DNA of 64,000 nt from Betaproteobacteria bacterium HGW-Betaproteobacteria-9. GTDB lineage: Bacteria > Pseudomonadota > Gammaproteobacteria > Burkholderiales > Burkholderiaceae_C. The position numbers and the translations under genes are program-made. The stretch covers positions 124,001 to 188,000 of the forward strand of contig PHCC01000002.1 in NCBI GenBank assembly GCA_002842215.1, given 5' to 3'. This document shows positions 1 through 7,930 of this stretch, piece after piece; positions within the stretch are counted from its first letter, which is position 1; each line of letters opens with the position of its first letter. Under the pieces are notes generated by a model. It made no database searches, was not told where the DNA came from, and saw only the letters and a list, made by a program, of their open reading frames with translations.

Positions 1-85
1 CATGGCCGGGGAGTATCGTGCAAGACACCGCCTGGCCCCTGCGCGCGCTACCATCTCCGTCACTTCATTTGACGGATATCAAACC

Positions 86-910
86 ATGACCCCAACCCTC
101 GATGTGCAGGGACTGACGGTGCAGATCGAGGGCAGTGGCCCCACGGTGGTGATGCTGCACGGCTGGCCCGACACGCTGGCGCTGTGGGATGGTGCGGTGC
201 ACGCGCTTCGCGATGGCTACCGCTGCGTGCGCTTCTCGCTGCCGGGCTTCGACCTCTCCAAGCCGCCGCGCCCTGTGTCGGTGAATGAGATGTGTCAACT
301 GGTGGGCGCGGTGGTGGACGCGGTGAGCCCAGACGAGCCGGTGACGCTGCTGCTGCACGACTGGGGCTGTTTCTTCGGCTACGAATACGCGGCACGCCAC
401 CCGCAACGCGTGGCGCGCGTGGTGGGTACCGACATCGGCGACACCAATTCGGGCGCCTACCTCAAGTCGCTCAAAACCAAAGAGAAGCTGATGATCGCGG
501 GCTACCAGCTCTGGCTGGCTGTGGCCTGGAAGCTGGGTGCCTGGCTGCCGGGCCTGGCCGACCGCATGACGCGTTTCATGGCGCGCACCATCGGCTGTCG
601 CACGCCGCCGGAGCGCATGGGCTGGCAGATGAACTACCCCTACGCCATGCAGTGGTTCGGTTCTTACGGCGGTTTGCGTGGCGTGGCGCGGGTGGACAAG
701 GTGTTCGGCCCACAGATCCCCACGCTGTTCTGTTTCGGCCGGCGCAAGCCCTTCATGTTCCATTCACCGCGTTGGCTCGCAGCCCTGGGCACGACGCCGG
801 GCAGCCAGGTGAAGGGCTTTGACGCCGGACACTGGTTGATGTTTCAGAAGCCCGCCCAGTTCCATACCGCGGTGCGGGCCTGGCTGGACGGCGGAGGTGC
901 TGAGCGATGA
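86..910 (+). CDS. alpha/beta-fold hydrolase (epoxide hydrolase / dehalogenase-like)
   Basis: A 274-residue single-domain alpha/beta hydrolase. The oxyanion-region motif HGWPD is at residues 25-29. The nucleophile elbow reads LLLHDWG, placing an aspartate (D92) where esterases carry serine, as in epoxide hydrolases and haloalkane/haloacetate dehalogenases. A C-terminal GHW is the likely catalytic histidine. The ATG at 86 is preferred because the 28 in-frame residues upstream show no domain sequence and the fold begins right after it. Its stop overlaps the next gene (ATGA), suggesting translational coupling. The substrate cannot be read from the sequence. Confidence 0.85.
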   Translation: MTPTLDVQGLTVQIEGSGPTVVMLHGWPDTLALWDGAVHALRDGYRCVRFSLPGFDLSKPPRPVSVNEMCQLVGAVVDAVSPDEPVTLLLHDWGCFFGYEYAARHPQRVARVVGTDIGDTNSGAYLKSLKTKEKLMIAGYQLWLAVAWKLGAWLPGLADRMTRFMARTIGCRTPPERMGWQMNYPYAMQWFGSYGGLRGVARVDKVFGPQIPTLFCFGRRKPFMFHSPRWLAALGTTPGSQVKGFDAGHWLMFQKPAQFHTAVRAWLDGGGAER

Positions 911-1122
911 AGCCGGAGGACCTGGAACGCCTGATCACAACCGAGATGCCCTTCGGAAAACACAAGGGCACGCCCATCGCCGACCTGCCGGGCAACTACC
1001 TGAACTGGTTTGCGCGCGAGGGCTTTCCGAAAGGTGACATTGGCCGCCTGCTGCAGCTGATGCACGAGATCGACCACAACGGCCTGGGCGATCTGCTGGT
1101 GCCGCTGCGGCGGCGCACCTGA
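907..1122 (+). CDS. DUF3820 family protein
   Basis: A 71-residue protein beginning at an ATG that overlaps the preceding stop by four bases. The core MPFGKHKG followed by L..YLNWF is the signature of the DUF3820 family, small proteins sometimes labelled putative quorum-sensing-regulated virulence factors. There is no signal peptide or membrane segment, so it is probably cytoplasmic. The biochemical role is not established. Coupling to the hydrolase gene suggests co-expression only. Confidence 0.8.
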   Translation: MKPEDLERLITTEMPFGKHKGTPIADLPGNYLNWFAREGFPKGDIGRLLQLMHEIDHNGLGDLLVPLRRRT

Positions 1123-1152
1123 CCAACCCATCATCGCCAGCGACGTCAGCCC

Positions 1153-1707
1153 TCAGGCGATGTCGAAGGCGTGGAAGCCGAACTGCCCGCGACGGCGGTC
1201 GGCGAAGTAGTGTTCCAGCGTTTCCCGGACGGTGCGGAACGCGATCTCGTCCCAGGGGATCTGGTCTTCGGTGAACAGCCGGGCCTCGATGGTCTCGAAG
1301 CCGGGGTTGAAGTGCTGGCTGATCAGCCGGGCGCGGTAGTACAGGTGCACCTGGCCCACGCGCGCCACGTTCATGAGCGTGAAGAGTTCGCCCAGCTCGA
1401 TCTGCGCACCGGCCTCTTCGTCGGTTTCGCGCAGCGCGCCTTCGGCCGTGGTTTCGCCCAGCTCCATGAAGCCGGCAGGGAGGGTCCACTTGCCACGGCG
1501 CGGTTCGATGTTGCGCAGGCAGAGCAGCACGTATTCACCCGTCTCGCCCCACACCGGCACCGTGCCCACGACATTGAGCGGGTTTTCATAGTGGACGGTG
1601 TGGCAGACGGTGCAGATGGCGCGGAGTTTGGTGTCACCGTCGTCGGGGAGTCGGTAGGTGACGGCGGCGCCGCATTCTTTGCAGTGTTGGATGGGGCTGC
1701 GGTGCAT
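1153..1707 (-). CDS. Nudix hydrolase with N-terminal zinc ribbon
   Basis: A 184-residue protein. The N-terminus has two CxxC pairs (C9/C12 and C32/C35), forming a probable zinc ribbon. The Nudix box starts at G79 and continues through R93, E94, E97, E98 and G100, matching GX5EX7REUXEEXGU. The family hydrolyses nucleoside diphosphates linked to another moiety and uses the box glutamates to bind magnesium. The ribbon-plus-Nudix layout recalls NudC-type enzymes, but the substrate is unknown. The start at 1707 is chosen because translation begins just before the first cysteine pair. A longer in-frame ORF reaching 1893 would run through the terminator and into the next gene. Confidence 0.88.
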   Translation of the reverse strand: MHRSPIQHCKECGAAVTYRLPDDGDTKLRAICTVCHTVHYENPLNVVGTVPVWGETGEYVLLCLRNIEPRRGKWTLPAGFMELGETTAEGALRETDEEAGAQIELGELFTLMNVARVGQVHLYYRARLISQHFNPGFETIEARLFTEDQIPWDEIAFRTVRETLEHYFADRRRGQFGFHAFDIA

Positions 1708-1725
1708 GTCGCAAAGTGTAGGGGA

Positions 1726-1754
1726 AATGAAAAAGGGCCCCTTGCGGAGCCCTT
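1726..1754 (-). terminator. Rho-independent terminator of the TRAP binding-protein gene
   Basis: On the minus strand, arms AAGGGC and GCCCTT (1733-1738 and 1749-1754) enclose a 10-nt loop and are followed by a T-rich run (TTTTCATTT). It lies 40 bases after the dctP-like stop codon and before the Nudix start, so the two genes are separate transcription units. Confidence 0.7.
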
Positions 1755-1793
1755 CAAGACACAGGGGTGCAAGGCACCCGGCCCAGGAGGCGA

Positions 1794-2846
1794 TCAGCCC
1801 TTGGCGGACTTGCCGTGTTTGGCGATCAGCGACTTGGCGGTGTCCAGCAGTTGCTTGCCGTTGAAGCCGCGCTTGTCCATGTCCTGCATCCATTCCACTT
1901 CGACCAGGCGCGCCTTGCGCTTGAATTCCTGGGCTTCTGCGGCGGGGATGGTATAGATGCTGTTGCCGAGCTTGACGGCCGACTCGCGGCCTGGCGCGTC
2001 GCCACCCTGCTGCACCTTGCCCAGCCAGGCCGAGGTTTCCAGGCCGGAGTTTTTGTCGATGACGGCCTTGAGGTCGGCGGGCAGCGCGTTGTACTTGGCC
2101 TTGTTCATGGCCAGGATGAAGGTCGTGGTGTAGAGCGCGCCGCCCGCCGGGTCGAACTCGCTGTGGAACTTGGCCAGTTCCTGCACCTTGACGGCCGGCA
2201 CCACTTCCCAGGGGATCACGCAGCCGTTAATGACGCCTTTGGAGAGCGCATCCGGAATCTGCGGCAGGGGCATGCCCACGGGCGAGGCGCCCAGGTAGCC
2301 GAGCATCTTGGTGATCTGGCGGGTCGGGCCGCGCACCTTGGAACCCTTGAGGTCTTCGGCGGTCTTGACCTGCTTGTCGCGCATGTGGAACATGCCCGGA
2401 CCGTGCACCTGCAAGGCGATGGGATGCACATCCTTGAACTCGTCCTGGGCAACGGTCTGCACGTATTCCCAGTAGGCCTTGGAGGTGGCTTCGGCGTTGT
2501 TCATCATGAACGGCAGCTCGAAGACTTCGATGCGCGGGAAGCGGCCCGGCGTGTTGCCCGGCAGGGTCCAGACGATGTCGACCACGCCGTCCTTGGCCTG
2601 GTCGTACAGCTGCACCGGCGACCCGCCGAGCTGCATGGCGGGATAGGCCTCGAACTTGATGCGGCCGCCCGAGTCTTTGGTGACCTTGTCCATCCAGGCC
2701 TTGTGCATGTTGAGCCACACGTTGGACTGTGGCGACATGAAGGTGTGGAACTTGAGGGTGACGGTCTGCTGGGCAAAGCCGACCAAGGCCGGGGCGCCGA
2801 AGGCCACGGCGGCGCCTGACTGGAGCAGGGTTCTGCGCTGGATCAT
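1794..2846 (-). CDS. TRAP transporter substrate-binding protein (DctP family)
   Basis: A 350-residue periplasmic solute receptor of the DctP family, which normally delivers carboxylates to a DctQM membrane permease. The N-terminus IQRRTLLQSGAAVAFG resembles a twin-arginine signal peptide, ending near the residues GFAQQ. Family-typical segments include LKFHTFMSP near the mature start and GACRGPTRQ-like/KVRGPTR text in the middle. The ATG at 2846 follows an AGGAGA ribosome site; the longer in-frame ORF to 2966 lacks one. No DctQ or DctM gene lies nearby, so it is an orphan receptor here. Orientation and context suggest it captures a substrate of the adjacent catabolic cluster, which is inference. 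Confidence 0.9.
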   Translation of the reverse strand: MIQRRTLLQSGAAVAFGAPALVGFAQQTVTLKFHTFMSPQSNVWLNMHKAWMDKVTKDSGGRIKFEAYPAMQLGGSPVQLYDQAKDGVVDIVWTLPGNTPGRFPRIEVFELPFMMNNAEATSKAYWEYVQTVAQDEFKDVHPIALQVHGPGMFHMRDKQVKTAEDLKGSKVRGPTRQITKMLGYLGASPVGMPLPQIPDALSKGVINGCVIPWEVVPAVKVQELAKFHSEFDPAGGALYTTTFILAMNKAKYNALPADLKAVIDKNSGLETSAWLGKVQQGGDAPGRESAVKLGNSIYTIPAAEAQEFKRKARLVEVEWMQDMDKRGFNGKQLLDTAKSLIAKHGKSAKG

Positions 2847-2921
2847 GGGATGTTCTCCTGTGTTGTAGGGGGAAATGGGGTGGCCGACGGCTGATGACCC
2901 AGTGACGGTAAACGTTTTGTT

Positions 2922-3042
2922 GCGCTGCGGGACAGAGGTCAAACCCGCAGCGCGGACGGTCCGCATGGGTTTGCGTGATTTAATTTTGTGAAATCAGTTC
3001 ACGATGGTTGAATTTTAGACATTCAAGCCTAGGGGTTAACCC
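2922..3042. promoter_or_regulatory. palindrome-rich leader upstream of the TRAP receptor gene
   Basis: The stretch between the TRAP receptor start and the end of the FAH gene contains several inverted repeats. There is a perfect 10-bp pair GCGCTGCGGG / CCCGCAGCGC (2922-2931 and 2944-2953, 12-nt spacer). Next to it is GCGGAC-G-GTCCGC (2952-2964), then GTGAA-ATCAG-TTCAC (2988-3002), then the perfect palindrome GGGTTAACCC (3033-3042). They lie 75-200 bases upstream of the receptor start, so they are candidate operator or attenuator elements. No specific regulator can be assigned. Confidence 0.4.
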
Positions 3043-3053
3043 TGGTTCTGCTT

Positions 3054-3749
3054 TCAGGCCACCTTGACGCTGATGCCGGTCAGGCCGTCCACCCCACCGG
3101 TCATGGTGTCGCCCTTGACCACCGCGGCCACGCCTTCGGGGGTGCCGGTGTAGATCAGGTCGCCCGGCTGCAGTTCCCAAGCGTTGGACAGGTGTTCGAT
3201 GGTCTCGGCGATGTTCCAGATGAGTTTGCTCACGTTGCTTCGTTGCCGGTCGCTGCCGTTGGCCTGCACCCAGATCGCGGCGTTGGCGATGTCGCCGGCC
3301 TCGGCCGCAGGTGTGATGGGGCCGATGGGCGCGGACTGGTCGTAGCCCTTGCCGATGCACCAGGGGCGGCCCTGCTTTTTCATCTCGGTCTGCAGGTCGC
3401 GGCGCGTCATGTCCAGGCCGACCGCGTAGCCAAAGATGTGCTTCGCTGCGTCTTCGGCGCGGATGCCGCAGCCACCCTGGCCGATGGCGACCACGAGCTC
3501 GATCTCGTGGTGCAGGTTGGACGTGAGCGTGGGATAGGGAATGACCGCGGTCTTGCCGGCTTCGGCGACCACGATGGCGTCGGCCGGTTTGAGAAAGAAG
3601 AACGGCGGCTCGCGGCCGGTGAAGCCCATTTCTTTCGCGTGTTCTTCGTAGTTGCGGCCCACGCAGTAGATGCGGTGGACCGGGAAGCGCTCGGCGCGCC
3701 CGACCACGGGCACGGAAACGACGGGCGGCGGGGTGAAAACGTAGCTCAT
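3054..3749 (-). CDS. fumarylacetoacetate hydrolase family protein (acylpyruvate hydrolase-like)
   Basis: A 231-residue short FAH-fold enzyme. The sequence VHRIYCVGRNYEEHAKEMG, followed by FFFLKPADA and the acidic pocket segment HHEIELVVAIG, is diagnostic of the family that cleaves the C-C bond of acylpyruvates with a divalent metal. The length and the opening residues resemble fumarylpyruvate hydrolases of the gentisate pathway (NagK type), but no gentisate dioxygenase gene is present in the window. It reads in the same direction as the ferredoxin, GS-like and Rieske genes upstream, 76 bases after the ferredoxin stop. The precise acylpyruvate is unknown. Confidence 0.85.
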   Translation of the reverse strand: MSYVFTPPPVVSVPVVGRAERFPVHRIYCVGRNYEEHAKEMGFTGREPPFFFLKPADAIVVAEAGKTAVIPYPTLTSNLHHEIELVVAIGQGGCGIRAEDAAKHIFGYAVGLDMTRRDLQTEMKKQGRPWCIGKGYDQSAPIGPITPAAEAGDIANAAIWVQANGSDRQRSNVSKLIWNIAETIEHLSNAWELQPGDLIYTGTPEGVAAVVKGDTMTGGVDGLTGISVKVA

Positions 3750-3825
3750 GGCGGGTTCCTGGCGGCTGGCGGGCAGCGGGTGGCGTGGGGTTGAGTGCCC
3801 AGCAGTATAGGCAACCGGTGCCCGC

Positions 3826-4149
3826 TCAATACTGCGAAGTCGGCAGGCTCAGTTCGATGCCGTCGAGTTCCGGCGTGAGCACGATCTGGCAGCTCAGCCG
3901 GCTGCCGGCTGCACGCGGCGATGCGGTGAAGTCGAGCATGCCTTGTTCGTCATTGCCGGGCGCGGGGAGCCGGTCTGCCCAGGGGGCATCGACGATCACA
4001 TGGCAGGTGGCGCAGGTGAGCGTGCCGCCGCAGTCGGCTGCGATGCCGCTCACGTTGGCGGCGACGGCGGCTTCCATGACGCTCTGGCCCGGTTTTCCCT
4101 GGATGTCCTGTACCGACTGGTCGGCGGCGATGATGCGGATGTGGATCAT
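3826..4149 (-). CDS. 2Fe-2S ferredoxin (adrenodoxin/XylT type)
   Basis: A 107-residue ferredoxin with the vertebrate/bacterial cluster motif C40-x5-C46-x2-C49-x37-C87. The start at 4149 is 4 bases after the GS-like stop, which favours it over a longer in-frame start inside that gene. In this cluster it is the obvious electron donor to the Rieske oxygenase, which lacks a fused reductase. No ferredoxin reductase gene is present locally, so one must come from elsewhere. Confidence 0.9.
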   Translation of the reverse strand: MIHIRIIAADQSVQDIQGKPGQSVMEAAVAANVSGIAADCGGTLTCATCHVIVDAPWADRLPAPGNDEQGMLDFTASPRAAGSRLSCQIVLTPELDGIELSLPTSQY

Positions 4150-4153
4150 GGGG

Positions 4154-5632
4154 TCAGATTCTGCTGAAGTATTCGCGGCGGTCGAAGTCGGTCTTGTCCT
4201 TGGAGTCGGCGTGGCGGTCGATCTCTTGTTGTTTGATGCGGCAGAAATGGTGCACGACATCGGCGCCCAGCCCGGCGATGAGCGCGGTGTCTGCGCGCAG
4301 GCATCCCAGTGCGTTGCCGAGGGTGTCGGGGATTTTGGGGTGATCGGCGGCGTAGGGTGTTTCGCAGGCGGGTGGCGGTTCGAGACCGCGGGCCAGTCCG
4401 TCGAGCCCGGCGTGGATCTGCGCCGCCATGTACAGGTAGGGGTTGGCGGCGGGCTCGCCGATGCGGTTCTCGATGCGGGTGGCGTGGTCGCCCGGCCCGC
4501 CGACCACGCGCAACATGGCGCCGCGGTTGTCCTGCCCCCAGATCACGCTCTGGGGGGCCAGCGCGTTCGGGCGGAAGCGGCCGAAACCGTTGACGGTGGG
4601 TGTGCACAGCGCGGTCATGCCTTCGGCGTGCGCCAGCAGGCCGGCGAGCCAGTGGGCGCCGGCGTCCGACAGCGTGTGGCGCGCGTCGGCGGGTTTGCTG
4701 CCGGGTGCGGACGTTTCGCGCACGCAGGCGTTGCGGCCGGTGGCCAGATCCACCAGCGACTGGTGCAGGTGCCAGCCGCTGGACATGATGTTCGGAAACG
4801 GCGGGCGGCACATGAACGTGGCGTGGTAGTCGGCGCGGCGCAGCGCCTGGCGCACGCCGTTGCGGAACAACACCATCTGGTCGGCCGCGGTGAGTGCGTC
4901 GGTGGCGTCGAACACGGCTTCCACCTGGCTGGGGCCGAGTTCGATTTCCAGCGACTGCAGCGGCAGGCCCAGCGCCTGCGCCGTGTGCATCACGATGGAC
5001 AGTGGCTCGTCGGCCATGTCGATCATGGCTTCGGACTGCAGGTTGTAGCCGGGGTGGATCATTTCCACCTGCGGCGGCAGACCGGGCCAATCGGCGCGTT
5101 CGGGGTCGAGCTGCGGCGCTGTGTCGGTGATGCGGTAGATGTGGAATTCGACTTCGAGCCCGGTCTTCAGACCGTAGCCCGCCTGGGCCAGCCGCGCCAG
5201 CGCCTGCTGCAGCACGCGGCGGCTGTCCAGCGCCACCGGGGTGGCGTCCTGAAACCAGGGCTGGCAGCGCAGCCAGCCAGTGCCTTTGCTCCAGGGCAAC
5301 TCGATGAAGCTCGACGGATCGGGCAGCAACATCAGGTTGGCCGCGCCGGCAAAGCCGGGCAGGTCGCTGGTGCCGCCGGGCTCGAACACCTTCCAGGCGG
5401 TGCGGTCGGCCGTGTCCTTGAGCATCATCGTGCCGACCATGCCCACGCCATCGCGCAGCGCTTTGATGGCCGCGGGCGCCATCAGTGTCTTGCCGCGCAG
5501 CATGCCGTGGACATCGCACCAGCCCAGGCGCACGCGCTGGATGCCACTGGCTTCGATGAGCCGGGCGGTTTGTTGGCAAGCCGCTTCCCGGGCCGCATCG
5601 TGCAGGCCGCAGCGTTGGGCGAAATGGCTCAT
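4154..5632 (-). CDS. glutamine synthetase family protein (possible gamma-glutamyl-amide ligase)
   Basis: A 492-residue protein with the glutamine synthetase catalytic fold. Metal/glutamate-site segments LEVEFHIYR, SSGWHLHQSL and a late R(I)ENRIGEPAANPYLYMAA are visible. It differs from housekeeping GlnA in its variable N-terminus and in lacking the usual adenylylation-loop sequence. Members of this branch act as ligases that join glutamate to amines (for example PuuA for putrescine, TdnQ/AtdA1 in aniline catabolism). Its start overlaps the stop of the Rieske gene (ATGA), so the two are translationally coupled. This supports a joint pathway, perhaps activation of an amine before oxygenation. 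Function in the pathway is inference. Confidence 0.85.
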   Translation of the reverse strand: MSHFAQRCGLHDAAREAACQQTARLIEASGIQRVRLGWCDVHGMLRGKTLMAPAAIKALRDGVGMVGTMMLKDTADRTAWKVFEPGGTSDLPGFAGAANLMLLPDPSSFIELPWSKGTGWLRCQPWFQDATPVALDSRRVLQQALARLAQAGYGLKTGLEVEFHIYRITDTAPQLDPERADWPGLPPQVEMIHPGYNLQSEAMIDMADEPLSIVMHTAQALGLPLQSLEIELGPSQVEAVFDATDALTAADQMVLFRNGVRQALRRADYHATFMCRPPFPNIMSSGWHLHQSLVDLATGRNACVRETSAPGSKPADARHTLSDAGAHWLAGLLAHAEGMTALCTPTVNGFGRFRPNALAPQSVIWGQDNRGAMLRVVGGPGDHATRIENRIGEPAANPYLYMAAQIHAGLDGLARGLEPPPACETPYAADHPKIPDTLGNALGCLRADTALIAGLGADVVHHFCRIKQQEIDRHADSKDKTDFDRREYFSRI

Positions 5633-7014
5633 TTCGCGCTGGCCGTTTCGGTCGCGGCTTGCGCGGCGGCGTTCTGCCAGGGCGCGTTATCGCGCTTGGC
5701 GCGCACCGCTTCTTGCCACCAGGTCTGCCATCCTTCTGCGGGGGCGATGCCGTCCACGGTGTCGGGGCCGTTGATGTTGGCGTGTTGTGCCGGGTCGGCG
5801 ATGCCGGGCGGCGTGCCGCCTTGTTCCACGGTGTCCATGGCCTGCAACAACATGCGCCGGTTGGCCATGATCACCTTGTCGGTTGTGCCCAGGTGTTCGC
5901 GCGTGCGGTCCTGAATGGCGCCCATGCTCTCGCAGGCCCACTGGTCGTGCACGTTGATGTCGTCCTCTCCCATGCCCAAGTAGGTGCGGTTCTGCTGCTC
6001 TTCCGCGTTGAAGCCCCAGTTGTTGTGGCGGCCGGATTTGGGGACGTAGTCGGGCAGGGTGACGGCATCCAGGCGCTGGTTGCGCATGGTGTCCTTGTCC
6101 ACTGGCGTGTCGAAACTGGTGAAGAAGGCGAACCAGTAATTGCGTGTGTCGTCCACCGGCACGTGCATCTGCGTGATCGTCATGGTCTCCGACAGCGGGA
6201 TCACGAAGGTCTGCGGGAACACCGCGTTGGTGACGCGCACGTGGGTGAGCGCGTCGGTCATGGGGCGCAGGGCGGTCAGCTGCAGGCCATAAGGCTGCTG
6301 TGTGAAGCTGATCTGGGGTTGGCCGAATTCGCGCATCACCTTGGTCATGGGCCAGCGCTCGCCGCCCACCTCGCCCACGCTGGCGCCACGGAACTGTTTG
6401 CCGTAGCTGCCTTCGAGCGAGGCGTCGTTGAAGAAGCGGTGCAGGTACGAGGCGTGCGCCGGGTCGATGCCGACCTCGAAGGCCTGCAGCCAGTTGCAGT
6501 GCCACAGGCCCTTGAACACGAAACTGTGCGTGGCCGGCGCTTCGAAGCAGTCCAGCGCGGGGAAGGGCGGCGGTGTGCTGCCTTCGGGGCCGAACCAGCC
6601 AAACAGCGCGCCCGCCTTTTCCACCAGCGGGTAGCTGCGCTGCCGGATGCGGCTGCACAGGGTGCTGCCGGCGGGCTCGGCCGGGGTTTCGGTGCACTGG
6701 CCGCTGACGTCGAACTTCCAGCCGTGGAAGGGGCAGCGCAGACCGTCGCCCTCGTTGCGGCCAAAGGCCAGGTCGGCACCGCGGTGCGGGCAGTCGCGGT
6801 CGAGCAGGCCGAACTGACCCGCTGCATCTTTGAACAATACGAAGTCCTGCCCCAGCATCCGCACCGCCTTCACCGGGCGCACACCCATGGCCGGGTCCAG
6901 CGCGGGGTTGAACTCGTCGAGCAGCGCCACCGGCTGCCAGTAGCGGCGCAGCAACTCGCCACCCGGTGTGCCTGGTCCGACCTGGGTGATGCGCTGGTTC
7001 TGTTCGGCTTTCAT
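5629..7014 (-). CDS. Rieske non-heme iron oxygenase, phthalate dioxygenase-like alpha subunit
   Basis: A 461-residue oxygenase. The Rieske cluster ligands are C75-x-H77 and C94-x2-H97. The mononuclear iron site is D184-x2-H187-x4-H192. The opening (R..GPGTPGGELLRRYWQPVA) and the later DRTREHLGTTDKVI segment are typical of the phthalate 4,5-dioxygenase/oxygenase group, which works as a homo-oligomer without a beta subunit. It is first in a coupled set with the GS-like enzyme and the ferredoxin. Expected role: hydroxylation or demethylation of an aromatic or heterocyclic acid, but the substrate is not deducible. Confidence 0.9.
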   Translation of the reverse strand: MKAEQNQRITQVGPGTPGGELLRRYWQPVALLDEFNPALDPAMGVRPVKAVRMLGQDFVLFKDAAGQFGLLDRDCPHRGADLAFGRNEGDGLRCPFHGWKFDVSGQCTETPAEPAGSTLCSRIRQRSYPLVEKAGALFGWFGPEGSTPPPFPALDCFEAPATHSFVFKGLWHCNWLQAFEVGIDPAHASYLHRFFNDASLEGSYGKQFRGASVGEVGGERWPMTKVMREFGQPQISFTQQPYGLQLTALRPMTDALTHVRVTNAVFPQTFVIPLSETMTITQMHVPVDDTRNYWFAFFTSFDTPVDKDTMRNQRLDAVTLPDYVPKSGRHNNWGFNAEEQQNRTYLGMGEDDINVHDQWACESMGAIQDRTREHLGTTDKVIMANRRMLLQAMDTVEQGGTPPGIADPAQHANINGPDTVDGIAPAEGWQTWWQEAVRAKRDNAPWQNAAAQAATETASAK

Positions 7015-7093
7015 GCGGGGTCTCCTGTGGTTTGTTCAGCGGGTGATGGTCAAACGGTATCCCGTTTTGTAGATTCAGTGTACAGTTTGCGGC
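7015..7093. promoter_or_regulatory. divergent promoter region with GntR-type palindrome
   Basis: This 79-bp gap separates the Rieske gene (minus) from the GntR regulator (plus). It contains a perfect inverted repeat, arms AAACGG and CCGTTT around TATC (7052-7067). The position between a divergently read FadR/FCD regulator and its presumed target makes this the best operator candidate for that regulator. Confidence 0.55.
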
Positions 7094-7813
7094 ATGAGCC
7101 TGCAAGAAACCGTTTTGATGCAACTGCGCGACCTGATCCTGAGCGGCGAGTTCGCGCCCGGCCAGCGACTGGCTGAGCAACAACTGGCCGAGCGCCTGGG
7201 GGCATCGCGCACGCCGGTGCGCGCCGCGCTGGTCACGCTGGAACAGGAAGGGCTGGTCGAGGCCAACGACACCGGCAAGTACCTGGTGCGCCAGTTCACC
7301 GCCCGGGAAGTCACCGACGCGATCGCCGTGCGGGGCCACTTGGAAGGCATGGCGGCGCGCCTGGTCGCTGAGCACGGCGTGTCGCGCCAGCTGCAGGGCG
7401 ACCTGCAGGCCTGCCTGGACGAGGGCGACCGGCTGCTCGCCGAGAGCCCGCTCACGATAGAAAGCTACGCCGCCTACGCGGCCATGAACGACCGCTTTCA
7501 TGCGCTGATCCTGGCCGCCTGTGGTAACCGGGCGCTGCAGCGGGCTGTGGCGCTCAATGACAAGCTGCCGTTCGCCCCGGCTTCGGCCATGCTACCCATG
7601 CAGGGCACGGTGGCGCTGGACCGCGACTGGATGCTCTACGCCCATCGGCAGCACCACATGCTGTTTGACGCGCTGCAGCGCGGCGAGGGCGCGCGCGCGC
7701 AGGCGCTTGCGGTGGAGCACACCGAGGTGGCGCAGATGAACATGCGGCTGGCGCTGGAGCGGCGCGCCGAGTCCGAGCGGTTCATGCCCGGGATGCGGCT
7801 GGTGGTGGGCTGA
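7094..7813 (+). CDS. GntR family transcriptional regulator (FadR/FCD subfamily)
   Basis: A 239-residue regulator. The N-terminal winged helix includes the GntR signature LILSGEFAPGQRLAEQQLAERLGASRTPVR across residues about 13-45. The rest is an all-helical FCD ligand-binding domain with conserved R, H and E/D positions (AMNDRFHALI and YAHRQHHMLFDAL), usual for metal-assisted binding of organic acids. It is transcribed divergently from the oxygenase cluster and most likely represses it until a pathway acid is present. Confidence 0.9.
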   Translation: MSLQETVLMQLRDLILSGEFAPGQRLAEQQLAERLGASRTPVRAALVTLEQEGLVEANDTGKYLVRQFTAREVTDAIAVRGHLEGMAARLVAEHGVSRQLQGDLQACLDEGDRLLAESPLTIESYAAYAAMNDRFHALILAACGNRALQRAVALNDKLPFAPASAMLPMQGTVALDRDWMLYAHRQHHMLFDALQRGEGARAQALAVEHTEVAQMNMRLALERRAESERFMPGMRLVVG

Positions 7814-7930
7814 GGACGGCCCCCCACGCCGGCCCGGCGGTGCCCTGGGCTGGACCTTTTCATGCCCCGGGGTGGCGCGCCGGAGCCCATGCACTGTCGC
7901 GCTGGTCCTTCGGCGGTGTATCGTGCAGAC

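Noticed and set aside
1..85. Possible start codons upstream of the first hydrolase
   Set aside because: The in-frame extension from position 2 has no domain sequence, and the ATG at 86 begins the fold. The region may hold the promoter of the hydrolase gene.
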